This document shows positions 17,831 to 26,473 of a DNA stretch of 64,000 nucleotides, one piece after another. The position numbers and the translations under genes are program-made. The notes beneath the pieces were generated by a model. The model saw only the letters and a list, made by a program, of their open reading frames with translations, was not told the DNA's origin and made no database searches. Position 1 is the stretch's first letter, and every line of letters begins with the position of its first letter. This DNA comes from Pseudomonadota bacterium (lineage in GTDB: Bacteria > Desulfobacterota > Desulfovibrionia > Desulfovibrionales > Desulfovibrionaceae): contig JAEWCY010000001.1 of the NCBI GenBank assembly GCA_023390395.1, positions 5,661-69,660 on the forward strand, given 5' to 3'.

Positions 17831-18949
17831 TCAGGAGGAAAGCGCCTCGTCCAGGCGCTCGATCACGTAGCTCACGTCCTCGTCGCTCATGGCGGCGTGC
17901 AGGGGCAGGGTCAGGGTCCGGGCCCCGTAGGCCTCGGTGGCGGGGAGCGACACCCGCCCCGTCTCCCGCTGTCGAAAGTGCGACAGGGTATGGATGGGGC
18001 GGTAGTGGATGCTGCTTTGCACGCCGGCCTCGCGCAGCCGGGCCATCACCCGCAGCCGGTCCGCGTCCTCGGGCAGCAGCACGGTCTGGATGTGGCCGCA
18101 CTGGGGCCAGTCGGCGGAGAACGGCACGGAAAGGCGGGCATGTCCCGAAAGGAGCCGGCGGTAGAGGCCGGCCAGGGCCACCCGGCGGCGGTTGCGCCCG
18201 GGCAGGGCCCGCAGCTGCTCCAGGCCGATGGCCCCGCGCAGCTCGTCCATGCGGTAGTTGTAGCCGGCCTCCACCACGTCGTACTGGAAGGCGTGCCCCT
18301 GGTCCCTGGTCAGGGTCGTGGAGGTCATGCCGTGGCAGCGCATGAGCCGCAGGCGCTTATCCGTGGCGTCGTCGTGGACGAGCAGCATGCCGCCCTCGGC
18401 CGTGGTCATGTTCTTGTTGGAGTAGAAGCTGAAGGCGCTGGCGTGGCTGTGCCGGCCCACGCCGGGCAGTCCGGCGGCGTGGGCCGCGTCCTCGACGAGC
18501 ACGAGCCCGTGGGCGTCGGCCCACGCGCGCCAGGGGGCCATGTCCATGAGGTAGCCGCCGTAGTGCATGACCACCACGGCCCTGGTCCTCGGGGTGAGGG
18601 CCGCCCGGGCCTTCTCCAGGCTCATGTGCGGCCGCGACGTGTCCTCGATGTCCACGAACACGGGCCTGGCCCCGACGTACAGGGCGGCGTTGGCCGTGGC
18701 CACGAAGGACAGCGACGGGACGAGCACCTCGTCCCCGGGGCCGACGCCGTGCACGGCCAGGGCGAGGTGCAGGGCGGCGGTGCAGGAATTGACGGCCACG
18801 CCGTGGCCGACGCCGTGCAGGGCGGCGAATTCCCGCTCCAGGTCCCGGACCCGGTCGCCCATGGCCAGCCAGTTGCCGTCGAGGACCCTGAGCAGGGCTT
18901 CCTTTTCCGCCTGCCCGAGCAGGGGGGGGGACAGTTCGACGCGTCGCAC
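17831..18949 (-). CDS. DegT/DnrJ/EryC1-type PLP sugar aminotransferase
   Basis: 372 residues from GTG 18949 (TGAGG site upstream); an ATG at 18985 would add 12 residues and overlap the previous gene by 29 bases. The PLP-binding lysine is in YSNKNMTTAEGG (Lys179). The aspartate that holds the pyridine nitrogen is in VLVEDAAHAAG, and NSCTAALHLAL forms the phosphate pocket. NYRMDELRGAIGLEQL is the family's second subunit signature. These enzymes aminate a keto group of a nucleotide sugar using glutamate or glutamine. It directly follows a sugar-1-phosphate nucleotidyltransferase, consistent with a multi-step NDP-aminosugar pathway. Confidence 0.9.
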   Translation of the reverse strand: MRRVELSPPLLGQAEKEALLRVLDGNWLAMGDRVRDLEREFAALHGVGHGVAVNSCTAALHLALAVHGVGPGDEVLVPSLSFVATANAALYVGARPVFVDIEDTSRPHMSLEKARAALTPRTRAVVVMHYGGYLMDMAPWRAWADAHGLVLVEDAAHAAGLPGVGRHSHASAFSFYSNKNMTTAEGGMLLVHDDATDKRLRLMRCHGMTSTTLTRDQGHAFQYDVVEAGYNYRMDELRGAIGLEQLRALPGRNRRRVALAGLYRRLLSGHARLSVPFSADWPQCGHIQTVLLPEDADRLRVMARLREAGVQSSIHYRPIHTLSHFRQRETGRVSLPATEAYGARTLTLPLHAAMSDEDVSYVIERLDEALSS

Positions 18950-18956
18950 GACGGCC

Positions 18957-19664
18957 TCAGATGCCAAGCAAGGCGGAGTTTCCATTGACCACTTCCTGGG
19001 CCTTTTCGAAGTCCTCGGGCCGTCCGATGTCCATCCAGACGCCCTGGTGCTCGTAGGTGTTGATCGGCACGCCCTTGTCGAGGAGCGAATACATGAGGTC
19101 GTCGAAGCCGTAGGCGCAATTGGGCGGCACGTACTCCAGGACGTCGGGCTCGATGCAGTAGATGCCCATGCTGACGGTGAGCTCCATGACCGGCTTTTCC
19201 CGGAAGTTCACGACGATGTCCCCGTCGCGCTCGATGACGCCCAGGTCGATGTTGATGCGCTTGCGGGTGACGCCGATGGTCAGGAGCGCGCCGCTGCGCT
19301 TGTGCGAGGCCACCATGTCGCGCACCTTGAGGTCGGTGATGATGTCGCCGTTGAGCACGAGGAAGGTGTCGTCGAGCCTTTCCCGGCCGAGCAGGGCCAG
19401 GGGGCCGATGGTGCCGAGCGGCTCGCTCTCGTGGCAATATTCCAGCTCGAAGCCCCACTGGGAGCCGTCGCCGCACAGGGTCTTGATGAGCTTGGCCAGG
19501 TAGCCCACGGTGACGTAGCCCTGGGTGATGTCGTTGCGGCGCAGCCACTTGATGAGCATCTCGATGACCGGCACGCCGCACACCGGCATGAGCGGCTTGG
19601 GGAGCACCATGGTGTAGGGCGCAAGCCGCGTTCCCTTGCCGCCTGCCTGGATGACCGCCTTCAT
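18957..19664 (-). CDS. Sugar-1-phosphate nucleotidyltransferase
   Basis: 235 residues. The nucleotide-binding loop AGGKGTRLAPYT (7-18) and KPLMPVCGVP follow the RmlA/RfbF/HddC pattern. NGD at 105-107 with Asp111 marks the metal site, and EPLGTIGPL at 81-89 is the base-contact block. MGIY near 190 and GFDDLMYSLL complete the fold. It makes an NDP-sugar from NTP and a sugar phosphate; the base is not predictable. The absence of a C-terminal hexapeptide domain rules out GlmU-like bifunctionality. It starts at ATG 19664 with an ATGA overlap and is followed by an aminotransferase, so it probably primes that branch. Confidence 0.9.
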   Translation of the reverse strand: MKAVIQAGGKGTRLAPYTMVLPKPLMPVCGVPVIEMLIKWLRRNDITQGYVTVGYLAKLIKTLCGDGSQWGFELEYCHESEPLGTIGPLALLGRERLDDTFLVLNGDIITDLKVRDMVASHKRSGALLTIGVTRKRINIDLGVIERDGDIVVNFREKPVMELTVSMGIYCIEPDVLEYVPPNCAYGFDDLMYSLLDKGVPINTYEHQGVWMDIGRPEDFEKAQEVVNGNSALLGI

Positions 19665-20635
19665 GATCTTTCTCCCCGCGCGTGCATGTCTTCCAGCTCC
19701 CGGAAAAGGGCCGACAGCCCGTCCCGGTCGCGGATGGAGGAAAATCCCCAGTACCTGTCCGCCGCCTCGTGCTGGCGCGGCGTGACCGCGTCGGAGCATT
19801 CGCGAAACGCCGCCTCCAGCTCCGCGATGTCCGGGGACGGCTCGCGGTAGTGGGACGCGCCGACCTCGCTGGCGAACATCGCCTCGTCGCGGCAGGAATA
19901 GCCCAGCATCGAGGGCACGTAACAGTGCGGCACGCCCATGAACACGCTGTAGCCCAGGGCCGTGGTCAGGGCGTTGGCCGCGGTCATGGAGGCCACGGCG
20001 AGCAGGCTCTTGAGCCGGGGCAGGAACATGGGGTCGTAGATGTGGCCGCAGCTGACGCACTCGAAGCCCTGCCTGGCGTATTCCAGGGCGACGCCGTCGA
20101 GCACGTCCTTCCAGTAGACGCAGACCCGCACCCGGTCGAACTCCCGGCCCAGTTCGCGCAGGACCGCGCCGAAGCGGCCGGCGTCGTGCTCGCAGGTGAC
20201 GTGGTGCGTGGAATGGGCCGGAAAGGCCAGCAGGTTGCGTCCGAGCCGGCGCTTCTCGCGCGCCAGTCCCGCCTCGTCCAGGGCGTGGGGCGCGTAGTGC
20301 ACGTAGGGGCCCACGGCGTAGAGCGGCTTGTCCGTACGCTCGCGGATGAAGGCGTGCCGGTACGGGCTCATGGTGAGCACGGCCGGCAGGGGCGCCTCGA
20401 GGTTGTGCATCCAGACGCCGTGGCCCAGCTCGGCGCTGTGCTCCATGGCCGCCTTGACCGCGTAGTCCCCGGGCAGGCCCAGGAAAGACTTGAGGGCCAG
20501 GGCGTTGCCGTAGAAATCGTTGGGAGGATGGATCTCGCGCGTTTCCTGTTCCCGGTCGGCGCACAGGGCGTACAGGGGGGCGAGCCGCTCCGGGGGGCGG
20601 GCCTGGGATTCGATGGCGGATGCGTTAGGCGTCAT
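19661..20635 (-). CDS. Predicted GT-B-like glycan biosynthesis protein, uncharacterised
   Basis: 324 residues without a family I can name. The N-terminal HPPNDFYGNALALKSFLGLPGDYAVKAAMEHS and the middle VCVYWKDVLDGVALEYARQGFECVSCGHIYDPMFL (shown here as separate phrases of a longer run) are of a kind found in surface-polysaccharide clusters. The end, ALTTALGYSVFMGVPHCYVP, resembles the donor-side of GT-B enzymes, where an idle-looking transferase tests for a target. I infer a glycosyltransferase-like or sugar-binding role only from this and from the neighbours. The start ATG 20635 overlaps the PseG-like gene by 11 bases. Confidence 0.5.
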   Translation of the reverse strand: MTPNASAIESQARPPERLAPLYALCADREQETREIHPPNDFYGNALALKSFLGLPGDYAVKAAMEHSAELGHGVWMHNLEAPLPAVLTMSPYRHAFIRERTDKPLYAVGPYVHYAPHALDEAGLAREKRRLGRNLLAFPAHSTHHVTCEHDAGRFGAVLRELGREFDRVRVCVYWKDVLDGVALEYARQGFECVSCGHIYDPMFLPRLKSLLAVASMTAANALTTALGYSVFMGVPHCYVPSMLGYSCRDEAMFASEVGASHYREPSPDIAELEAAFRECSDAVTPRQHEAADRYWGFSSIRDRDGLSALFRELEDMHARGERS

Positions 20636-21578
20636 GGGCGATCATGCGCAGCACGTGGTTGAAGGATTGGGCGAAAAGGCGTTCGTCCCAGGCGGTCAGT
20701 CCGGCCGCCAGGTCGCCGCGCTCCAGGAAGGCCGCGATCACCTCGGCCTCCTGACCGGTGCTGGCCACGGCCAGGACGGTCCTGCCGAGCCCCAGGCACT
20801 CGTAGAGCGTCTTGCCCCCGGCGCACACCACCGCGGAACTCGCGGCCAGGAGCGGCAGGAGCGCGTCCGGCGCACGGCGCACCTCCAGCCGGCCCCGGGA
20901 GTCCCGGGCCATGGCCTCCAGGTCCTCGCCCGGGCCGAAGCCGGGGCCGAGCACCGCGACCACACGACTTTCAAGCAAATTCCGAGCCAGGATCACAGGC
21001 ACGATCTTCCTGGTCAATTCCGTGGGATCGGAGCCGCCGAGGGTGACGACGATCGTGCCGTCTCCCCTGGCCGCGTTCAGGGCGAGCTCATGGAAGGCCT
21101 GGTCCACCATCAGGTAGGACGGCCCGAGGAAGCGATGCCGCGCCCGGGGGTACATGTCCGGCCGGGCCAGCACGCTGTAGTCGAGGACCGCTTCGCAGGG
21201 GAAAAGGTCGCGGCCCGAATCGTCGATCAGAAAGGCCCTGGCCCCCGCCCGGGCGCAGGCCTCGACCGTCTCGGGCTCCGGAGCGTAGGGCAGGTCGAGC
21301 ACCAGCAGGTCGGCCCGGGAAAAGTCCCCGGCCCAGGCCCCGTCCAGGGTCGTCACGTCCTGGCCCCGGGCCCTGGCCCGGTCCACGCCCTCGGGAATGG
21401 GCCGCATGAAGAAACGGCACTCGGCCCCTGTCTGCCGCAACAGGTCCGCGAAGACCAGGCAACGTTCCAGGTGGCCGAAGGACAGGCCAGGCAGGCGGCC
21501 GGCGTCCACCCGGAAATGGACGCGGCGCACGTCGCCCAGGCGCGCCCGCACGGCGGCGAACCAGCTAGGCCAGGACAT
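20625..21578 (-). CDS. PseG/SpsG-like nucleotide-sugar hydrolase or transferase
   Basis: 317 residues, GT-B fold of the PseG/SpsG/MurG group. The N-terminal FRVDAG followed by GHLERCLVFADLL (about 35-47) is the R-x-D-x5-GHxxRC signature of PseG. LVVTLGGSDP in the middle (read as IVVTLGGSDP) and AVVCAGGKTLYECLGLG near the end are the conserved donor-site blocks. PseG removes UDP from a 2,4-diacetamido sugar during pseudaminic acid synthesis; SpsG works in a comparable coat-polysaccharide pathway. Together with the NeuB-like gene two positions upstream it supports a nonulosonate-like route. The product is cytoplasmic. Confidence 0.8.
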   Translation of the reverse strand: MSWPSWFAAVRARLGDVRRVHFRVDAGRLPGLSFGHLERCLVFADLLRQTGAECRFFMRPIPEGVDRARARGQDVTTLDGAWAGDFSRADLLVLDLPYAPEPETVEACARAGARAFLIDDSGRDLFPCEAVLDYSVLARPDMYPRARHRFLGPSYLMVDQAFHELALNAARGDGTIVVTLGGSDPTELTRKIVPVILARNLLESRVVAVLGPGFGPGEDLEAMARDSRGRLEVRRAPDALLPLLAASSAVVCAGGKTLYECLGLGRTVLAVASTGQEAEVIAAFLERGDLAAGLTAWDERLFAQSFNHVLRMIAHDA

Positions 21579-22230
21579 GGATCGCCCCGATCGACTCCAC
21601 GGGCAGGGCCACGCGCGCGAGCCTCGCCGTCAGGTCCCGGTAGTCCGCGAGCGTGTCCACGGTCAAACGGACGTCCCGCCGCCGCAGGGGCGGCGGCGCG
21701 GGCGCCTTGTGCACGGCGAAGGCCTCCGGGGCGTCGAGCACGCGCCTGTTGAGGTGCTCGCGCTCGGCCGGGGAAAGGTCCAGGGCGTCCAGGCGCAGCA
21801 GGAGGCGGCGGCTGAAGCCGTCCACCCCGACCCCCACGGCGCAGTCGCCGTAGCCGTCCACATAGTCATGTCCCTGACGCAGGGCGTCCTGGACCAGTCC
21901 GATCATGGCCAGGCTGGTCAAGGGATTGTCGCCCGTGACCCGGATGCAGGCCTCGGCCCCGAAGGCCTCCAGGCAGGCGAGGAAGCGGCGCAGCACGTCG
22001 TCCTCCTCGCCGCGCACCACGGGAACGCCCAGGGAATCGGCCCAGGCCGCCAGGATGTCGTCCTCGGGATTTCGGGTCGTGGCCAGGCACAGCCCGAGCC
22101 CCGACTCGGCCGCCACGGCCAGGCGTCGCAACAGGAAGGCGAGCATGGCGGTCCCCTTCAGCGGATAGACCGCCTTGCCCGGCAGCCGCCGGGAGGCGAA
22201 CCGGGCCTGGACCACGCACAGCACGTTCAC
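21565..22230 (-). CDS. SpsF-like cytidylyltransferase
   Basis: 221 residues. It opens VNVLCVVQARFASRRLPGKAVYPL, the R-x-SSRLPGK loop of SpsF-type cytidylyltransferases, with Ala-Ser-Arg-Arg in place of the first serine. ACIRVTGDNPL carries the metal-binding aspartate, and LTVDTLADY near the end is the family's product-release block. It should activate the product of the adjacent NeuB-like synthase as a CMP-sugar. It is clearly related to the second SpsF-like gene at 27477-28280 but is shorter by about 46 residues. GTG 22230 has GGAGGAGG 5 bases upstream. Confidence 0.85.
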   Translation of the reverse strand: MNVLCVVQARFASRRLPGKAVYPLKGTAMLAFLLRRLAVAAESGLGLCLATTRNPEDDILAAWADSLGVPVVRGEEDDVLRRFLACLEAFGAEACIRVTGDNPLTSLAMIGLVQDALRQGHDYVDGYGDCAVGVGVDGFSRRLLLRLDALDLSPAEREHLNRRVLDAPEAFAVHKAPAPPPLRRRDVRLTVDTLADYRDLTARLARVALPVESIGAIHVLA

Positions 22231-22244
22231 GGGACCTCCTCCGG

Positions 22245-23228
22245 TTACGGGCGCGTCGCGGAGGCGTCCAGGAAATCGTTTCGCGAGACCGGCCCCAGGG
22301 CCTTGACGTCCCGGCGGGCGCGAAGCCCGACCACCCAGTCCAGGTCGGCCGGGCTCAGCTCCCCTTCCGGGCGGCAGGACAGCAGGTCTTCCCGGGCGAC
22401 CACCTCCCCGGCCCGGATGTCCCGGGCGGCGTGCAGGCCGCGCCGGAAAAGCCGGGCGTTTTCCCGGTCGGGCCGCCGGCGGAAGAAGGCGGCCGCGTTT
22501 CCCTCCATGGCTTCGAACAGGGCCAGGCCGTCGCACAGCCGGCGCAGCATGGCCGGGTCGGCCGAGTGGGCGTGGTCGCCGCCCTCGCGGCCGACGTCCA
22601 GGGTGAAATGGGTCTCGATGATCCGCGCGCCGTGGAAATAGGCGGCCAGGCAGGCGTCGATGCCGGGGTAGTGGTCGGAATAGCCCACGGGCAGGCCGAA
22701 GGCGTCGCGCAGGAGCCCGATGGCCGAAAGGTGCAGGTCCTCGGCCCGGGCCGGATACTGGGACAGGCAGTGCAGCAGGCTGACCTCCCCCGCGCCGTGG
22801 GCGGCCAGCGTCTCCAGGGCCAGGTCGATCTCGCCGAGCACGGCCATGCCCGTGGACAGGTAGACCGGCTTGCCCGTGGCGGCGACGCGCCCGAGCAGCG
22901 GCAGGTTGGTCACGTCCATGGAGGCGACCTTGTAGGCGTCCACCCCCGCTTCCTCGAGCAGGTCCACGCCGTCCGGCGAGAACGGGGTGGACAAGAAGCC
23001 CACGCCCCGGGCCTCGGCCTCGGCCTTGAGCAGGCGGTGCCGGGCCAGGTCCAGCTCCCCGGGCCGGATGGCCTCGACGTAGGGGCTGTCGGGCCGCAGG
23101 ATGTCCGTGGCCCGAAACGTCTGGAATTTGACGATGTCCGCGCCGGCGGCCGCGGCCGCCCGGATCATGGCCACGGCGTCGTCCATGTCGCCGCCGTGGT
23201 TGAAGCCGATTTCGGCGATGATCTTCAT
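22245..23228 (-). CDS. NeuB-type N-acetylneuraminate/pseudaminate synthase
   Basis: 327 residues with the two-domain NeuB layout. The TIM-barrel part has IAEIGFNHGGDM, ADIVKFQTF, FLSTPFSPDGVDLLEEAGVDAYKVAS, LSTGMA and GYSDHYPG. A C-terminal antifreeze-like SAF domain follows (about 262-325; ARLFRRGLHAARDIRAGEVV). These enzymes condense phosphoenolpyruvate with a six-carbon N-acetyl sugar to give a nine-carbon acid. The C-terminal linker is shorter than in canonical NeuB (about 345 residues). Neighbours for activation (SpsF-like) and for UDP removal (PseG-like) follow directly, so this is likely the condensation step of the pathway. Confidence 0.9.
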   Translation of the reverse strand: MKIIAEIGFNHGGDMDDAVAMIRAAAAAGADIVKFQTFRATDILRPDSPYVEAIRPGELDLARHRLLKAEAEARGVGFLSTPFSPDGVDLLEEAGVDAYKVASMDVTNLPLLGRVAATGKPVYLSTGMAVLGEIDLALETLAAHGAGEVSLLHCLSQYPARAEDLHLSAIGLLRDAFGLPVGYSDHYPGIDACLAAYFHGARIIETHFTLDVGREGGDHAHSADPAMLRRLCDGLALFEAMEGNAAAFFRRRPDRENARLFRRGLHAARDIRAGEVVAREDLLSCRPEGELSPADLDWVVGLRARRDVKALGPVSRNDFLDASATRP

Positions 23229-23241
23229 GTTGGCTCCCGCG

Positions 23242-24057
23242 TCAGGATCGGGGACGCGCCCCGGAGGCGTCCACGACGATGAAGACGTATTTCTCCGCGC
23301 CCTCGAAGCCTTCCCAGCGGTCCAGGGCGCTGGTCACGGACCGGGCGTGGTCCAGGTAGGCCTGGCCGAAGTCCTTGTAGGTCCTGAAGTCCAGGACCCG
23401 GCAGCCCAGGCCTTCGTACAGGGCCTTGTAGTCGTGGCCGACGATGTTGGTCTTGGGCGCGCGCTTTTCCCGCAGGGCGGGCGTGGTGTGGGCGTCGTCG
23501 TATTCCAGGTGGATCACGTAGCGGCGGCTGACGCGCAGCATCTCGCGCAGGGCCAGGCCGATCCTGGCCGGATGGATGTTCATGAACACCCCAAGGGAAA
23601 AGCCCACGTCGAAGGCGTCGTCCGTGAACGGCATGCGGCAGGCGTCGCCGTTGGCCAGCAGGAAGCGCGCGTCCGGCAGGTACTCCCGGGAATTGGCGAG
23701 CTGGCTCCAGCTGAAGTCCAGTCCGCCCACCCGGACGGCCGGGAACTCGCGCCGCACCCGGGCCAGGTTCCAGCCGAAGCCGCAGCCCGCCTCGAAGAAG
23801 CTCGAGAATTCCAGGCCGCGCAGACGGTCCACCAGCATGTCCTGGAAGAAGACTTCCCGGTCCAGGTAGCCCGAGGCCAGGATCTCCCGGCGGTACACCG
23901 CGCCGCGCCGCTGCCAGTAGTCGCGCTGGTCGGCGAGCTTGGGCAGGGTCAGGCCGAAGAGCCTGTAGAGCAGCCGCTTGGCGTGCCACTCGATCTTATA
24001 CGTCTCCACGCCGAGGATCTTCTTCCAGTACGGCGTTTCGGACCCTTGGTCGGTCAT
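23242..24057 (-). CDS. Class I SAM-dependent methyltransferase
   Basis: 271 residues. Motif I is EAGCGFGWN (89-97), the acidic end of strand 2 is GGLDFSWSQL, and motif II/III is GDACRMPFTDDAFDVGFSLGVFMNI. The C-terminal part (HDYKALYEGLGCRVLDF) is typical of small-molecule methyltransferases. The first 50 residues are basic and hydrophobic and may contact membrane or a lipid-linked substrate. The target is probably a sugar hydroxyl or amine in the same glycan. ATG 24057 overlaps the upstream stop as ATGA. Confidence 0.85.
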   Translation of the reverse strand: MTDQGSETPYWKKILGVETYKIEWHAKRLLYRLFGLTLPKLADQRDYWQRRGAVYRREILASGYLDREVFFQDMLVDRLRGLEFSSFFEAGCGFGWNLARVRREFPAVRVGGLDFSWSQLANSREYLPDARFLLANGDACRMPFTDDAFDVGFSLGVFMNIHPARIGLALREMLRVSRRYVIHLEYDDAHTTPALREKRAPKTNIVGHDYKALYEGLGCRVLDFRTYKDFGQAYLDHARSVTSALDRWEGFEGAEKYVFIVVDASGARPRS

Positions 24058-25157
24058 GGGCGTCCCGTCCTCATGATGCGCAGTTGGTCGGCCCAGCGGG
24101 TCCGGGAATCGCCAACCACGGCAAAGCGTTCCTGGGCGTCGAGGGCGGCGCGCCGGCAAGCCGGGTCGCACGCCAGATCCCGCAACATTTCGGCCAGTTC
24201 CTCCGGCGTCCTGGCGCAACGGGTGGCCCCTACCATGTTGGTCACCAGCATGTCTTCCCTTTTGAGCCCCAGCTGCACGCTCAGCACCACCCGTCCGAGC
24301 AGCGCGGCCTCGGTCAACAGCATCGAGAACATGCCGCAGACCAGGTCCGCGCCGCAGACCGCGTCCAGGGGGGGCTCGCCCGAAAGCACCCGGCAGGGCA
24401 CGGGCGCGGCCGCCGCCGCCCGGGCCAGGGCCGCGGCGTCGTCCTCGGGATGGGGCAGCACCAGCAGCCGGAAGCGCCGCCGCGTCTCCTCGGGCAACGC
24501 GGCCGCCGCGGCGGCCAGGGCGGCCAGGGTCGTCAGCTCGTTGAAGCCCCAGTCCCTGGCCCCGCCGGGCAGGGCGCGCTCCAGGGGCTGGGAGACGAAC
24601 AGGCAGGCGCACTCCCCGTCCAGGCCCTGCCTGGCTCGAAACCGCCCTCCCCGCTCCCCGGCCCGGGGGCGCATCGCCCGCAGGGCGTCCAGGTGGGGGC
24701 TGCCCAGGATGCGCAGGCTCCCCGCGCCGTGCCCCGCGCCGAGCATGCCCTGGCGGGCCGTTTCATCGACCACGGCGATCACGTCCGGGAGGATGCTGCG
24801 CCCGCCCTCGCCCGGGTCGGCGAAGCGGTTGTCGTAGCCCCACCAGCTGTCCACGAAGGCCAGGGTCGGCGCGCCGGCGGCCCTGGCCGCCTCCCAGACC
24901 CGGCCGAGCAGCGGGCCGTCCGGGCTGCGGGCCATGTTGATGGTGTCGGTCAGGACCAGGCCGTAGCGCCCGAAGGCGGCGTCGCGGATGCCTGCGGCCG
25001 TGACCGGGTCCGCGGCGAAGCCCCGGGCCCGCAGGTGGCCGAGCGCCGGCTCGCGGGCCCAGAGGGCGAGGCCGCCCCCGGCGTCCAGGTCGCGCAGGAC
25101 CGGCTCCAATGCCCTGGCCCCGCCCACCTGAAAAAACGCTCCCAGGCACGGCCGCAT
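24054..25157 (-). CDS. Predicted GT-B-like transferase, uncharacterised
   Basis: 367 residues with no family I can name. Features of a GT-B or CDP-glycerol-transferase-like fold are visible. LGSPHLDALRAM (about 151-162) resembles the 'G.p..D.l' hinge block. CLFVSQPLE starts the second Rossmann domain, LLVLPHPEDD is the He-like motif, and CGADLVCGMFSMLLTEAALLGR resembles the donor phosphate site. There are many alanines but no membrane segment. It lies between an aminotransferase and a methyltransferase and probably acts on the same glycan. The molecular function is inference only. Confidence 0.5.
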   Translation of the reverse strand: MRPCLGAFFQVGGARALEPVLRDLDAGGGLALWAREPALGHLRARGFAADPVTAAGIRDAAFGRYGLVLTDTINMARSPDGPLLGRVWEAARAAGAPTLAFVDSWWGYDNRFADPGEGGRSILPDVIAVVDETARQGMLGAGHGAGSLRILGSPHLDALRAMRPRAGERGGRFRARQGLDGECACLFVSQPLERALPGGARDWGFNELTTLAALAAAAAALPEETRRRFRLLVLPHPEDDAAALARAAAAAPVPCRVLSGEPPLDAVCGADLVCGMFSMLLTEAALLGRVVLSVQLGLKREDMLVTNMVGATRCARTPEELAEMLRDLACDPACRRAALDAQERFAVVGDSRTRWADQLRIMRTGRP

Positions 25158-25158
25158 C

Positions 25159-26445
25159 CTACCCCCGGGCCACCTTGGCCAGGGCCTCGGCGATGTCGTC
25201 CATGTCCGCCTCGGTCAGGGGGGGATGGACGGCGCTGAGGGTGAAAAGCCGCGAGCCGTAGAGCTCCTCCACCACCGGGCACACGCCCGGGCCGTAGCGC
25301 ACCTCGCCCGTCCAGGCCGGGTCGGTCCAGGGGTAGCCCCGGGGCCGGAAGGCCTTCTGGGTGAAAAGCGGCAGCAGGTGGATGGGCCGCACGAACGTGC
25401 TCGCCGGGGGCACGTGCTCCTCCCCCACCTTGACCGTGCGGATGCCCTCGGCGTCGAGGCGGCGCAGGAACTCGTCGCGGCCCACGCCCACGACCTTCTC
25501 GTCGTAGAGCACCGGGAAAAGCAGGTAGTCGTGCTCCGCGCCGGGCCGGACGATGGGCGGGGTCAGGCCGTCGATGCCGGCGACCTTCTCGCCGAGGTAG
25601 GCGGCCAGGTTGCGGCGGTGGTCCACCAGGGCGTCGAGCTTCTTGACCTGCTCCACGGCCACGGCCGCCTCGAGCTCGGTCATCCGGAAATTGTAGCCCA
25701 CGAGGTTGGTCAGGTTGGCGACCTTGAAGCCCTCCACGCAGTTTTCCGCGTGGTTGCGCAGCAGTTGCAGCCGCAGGGCCAGGTCGTCGTCGTCGGTGAC
25801 GGCGATGCCGCCCTCGCCGCACTGGATGGTCTTGTGGCCGTTGAGGCTGTAGCTGCCGATGTGGGCGTGGGTGCCGGCCATCCTGCCCTTGTACTTGGCC
25901 TTGGTGATGTGGGCCGAGTCGCTGAGCACCAGGATGCCGTGCTCCCGGGCCAGGGCCATGATGCCGTCCATGTCCGCGGACTGGCCGAAGAGGTCCACCA
26001 CGATCATGGCCTTGGTCCGGGGGGTGATGCATCGCCGGATGCTTTCCACGGAGACGCACAGGGTGTCGGGCTCGCTGTCGGCGAACACGGGCACGGCGTC
26101 GTAGAGCAGCGGGGCCGTGGCCGAGATCACGTGGCTGTACGGGGTCACGACGACCTCGTCGCCGGGGCCCACGCCGAAGGCGCCCATGGCCGCGATGATG
26201 ACCGAGGTGGCCGAGTTCATGGCGATGGCGTGCTTGACGCCGGCGTGGGCCGCCCAGCGCTCCTCCAGCTCCCGGACCTTCTTTCCGCCCAGGAAGTACG
26301 GGCAGGCCGCCCCGATGAAGTCGGAGATCACCTGGCCCTTGATGACCTCGGCCACGGCGCGCATCTCGTTTTCGTCGAACGTGCGGTAGGGGGGAAAAGG
26401 CCTGGTGCGCACAGGCGCGCCCCCGTGGATGGCCAACTTGGACAT
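25159..26445 (-). CDS. DegT/DnrJ/EryC1-type PLP sugar aminotransferase
   Basis: 428 residues. The PLP lysine is Lys205 in SYSLNGHKTIQCGEGG. AMNSATSVIIAAMGAF is the phosphate loop, VLSDSAHITKAKY carries the pyridine-N aspartate, and NFRMTELEAAVAVEQVKKL is the C-terminal family block. It is longer than its neighbour at 17831 by about 56 residues, mostly N-terminal. Such enzymes convert a keto-sugar nucleotide to an amino sugar. The Gfo/Idh gene just upstream could make the keto substrate; that pairing is known in aminosugar pathways. ATG 26445 was chosen over a longer reading because it starts at the conserved MSKLAIHGG. Confidence 0.9.
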   Translation of the reverse strand: MSKLAIHGGAPVRTRPFPPYRTFDENEMRAVAEVIKGQVISDFIGAACPYFLGGKKVRELEERWAAHAGVKHAIAMNSATSVIIAAMGAFGVGPGDEVVVTPYSHVISATAPLLYDAVPVFADSEPDTLCVSVESIRRCITPRTKAMIVVDLFGQSADMDGIMALAREHGILVLSDSAHITKAKYKGRMAGTHAHIGSYSLNGHKTIQCGEGGIAVTDDDDLALRLQLLRNHAENCVEGFKVANLTNLVGYNFRMTELEAAVAVEQVKKLDALVDHRRNLAAYLGEKVAGIDGLTPPIVRPGAEHDYLLFPVLYDEKVVGVGRDEFLRRLDAEGIRTVKVGEEHVPPASTFVRPIHLLPLFTQKAFRPRGYPWTDPAWTGEVRYGPGVCPVVEELYGSRLFTLSAVHPPLTEADMDDIAEALAKVARG

Positions 26446-26473
26446 GTCGTCGCTCCTGCCCGTTTCCGGGCTG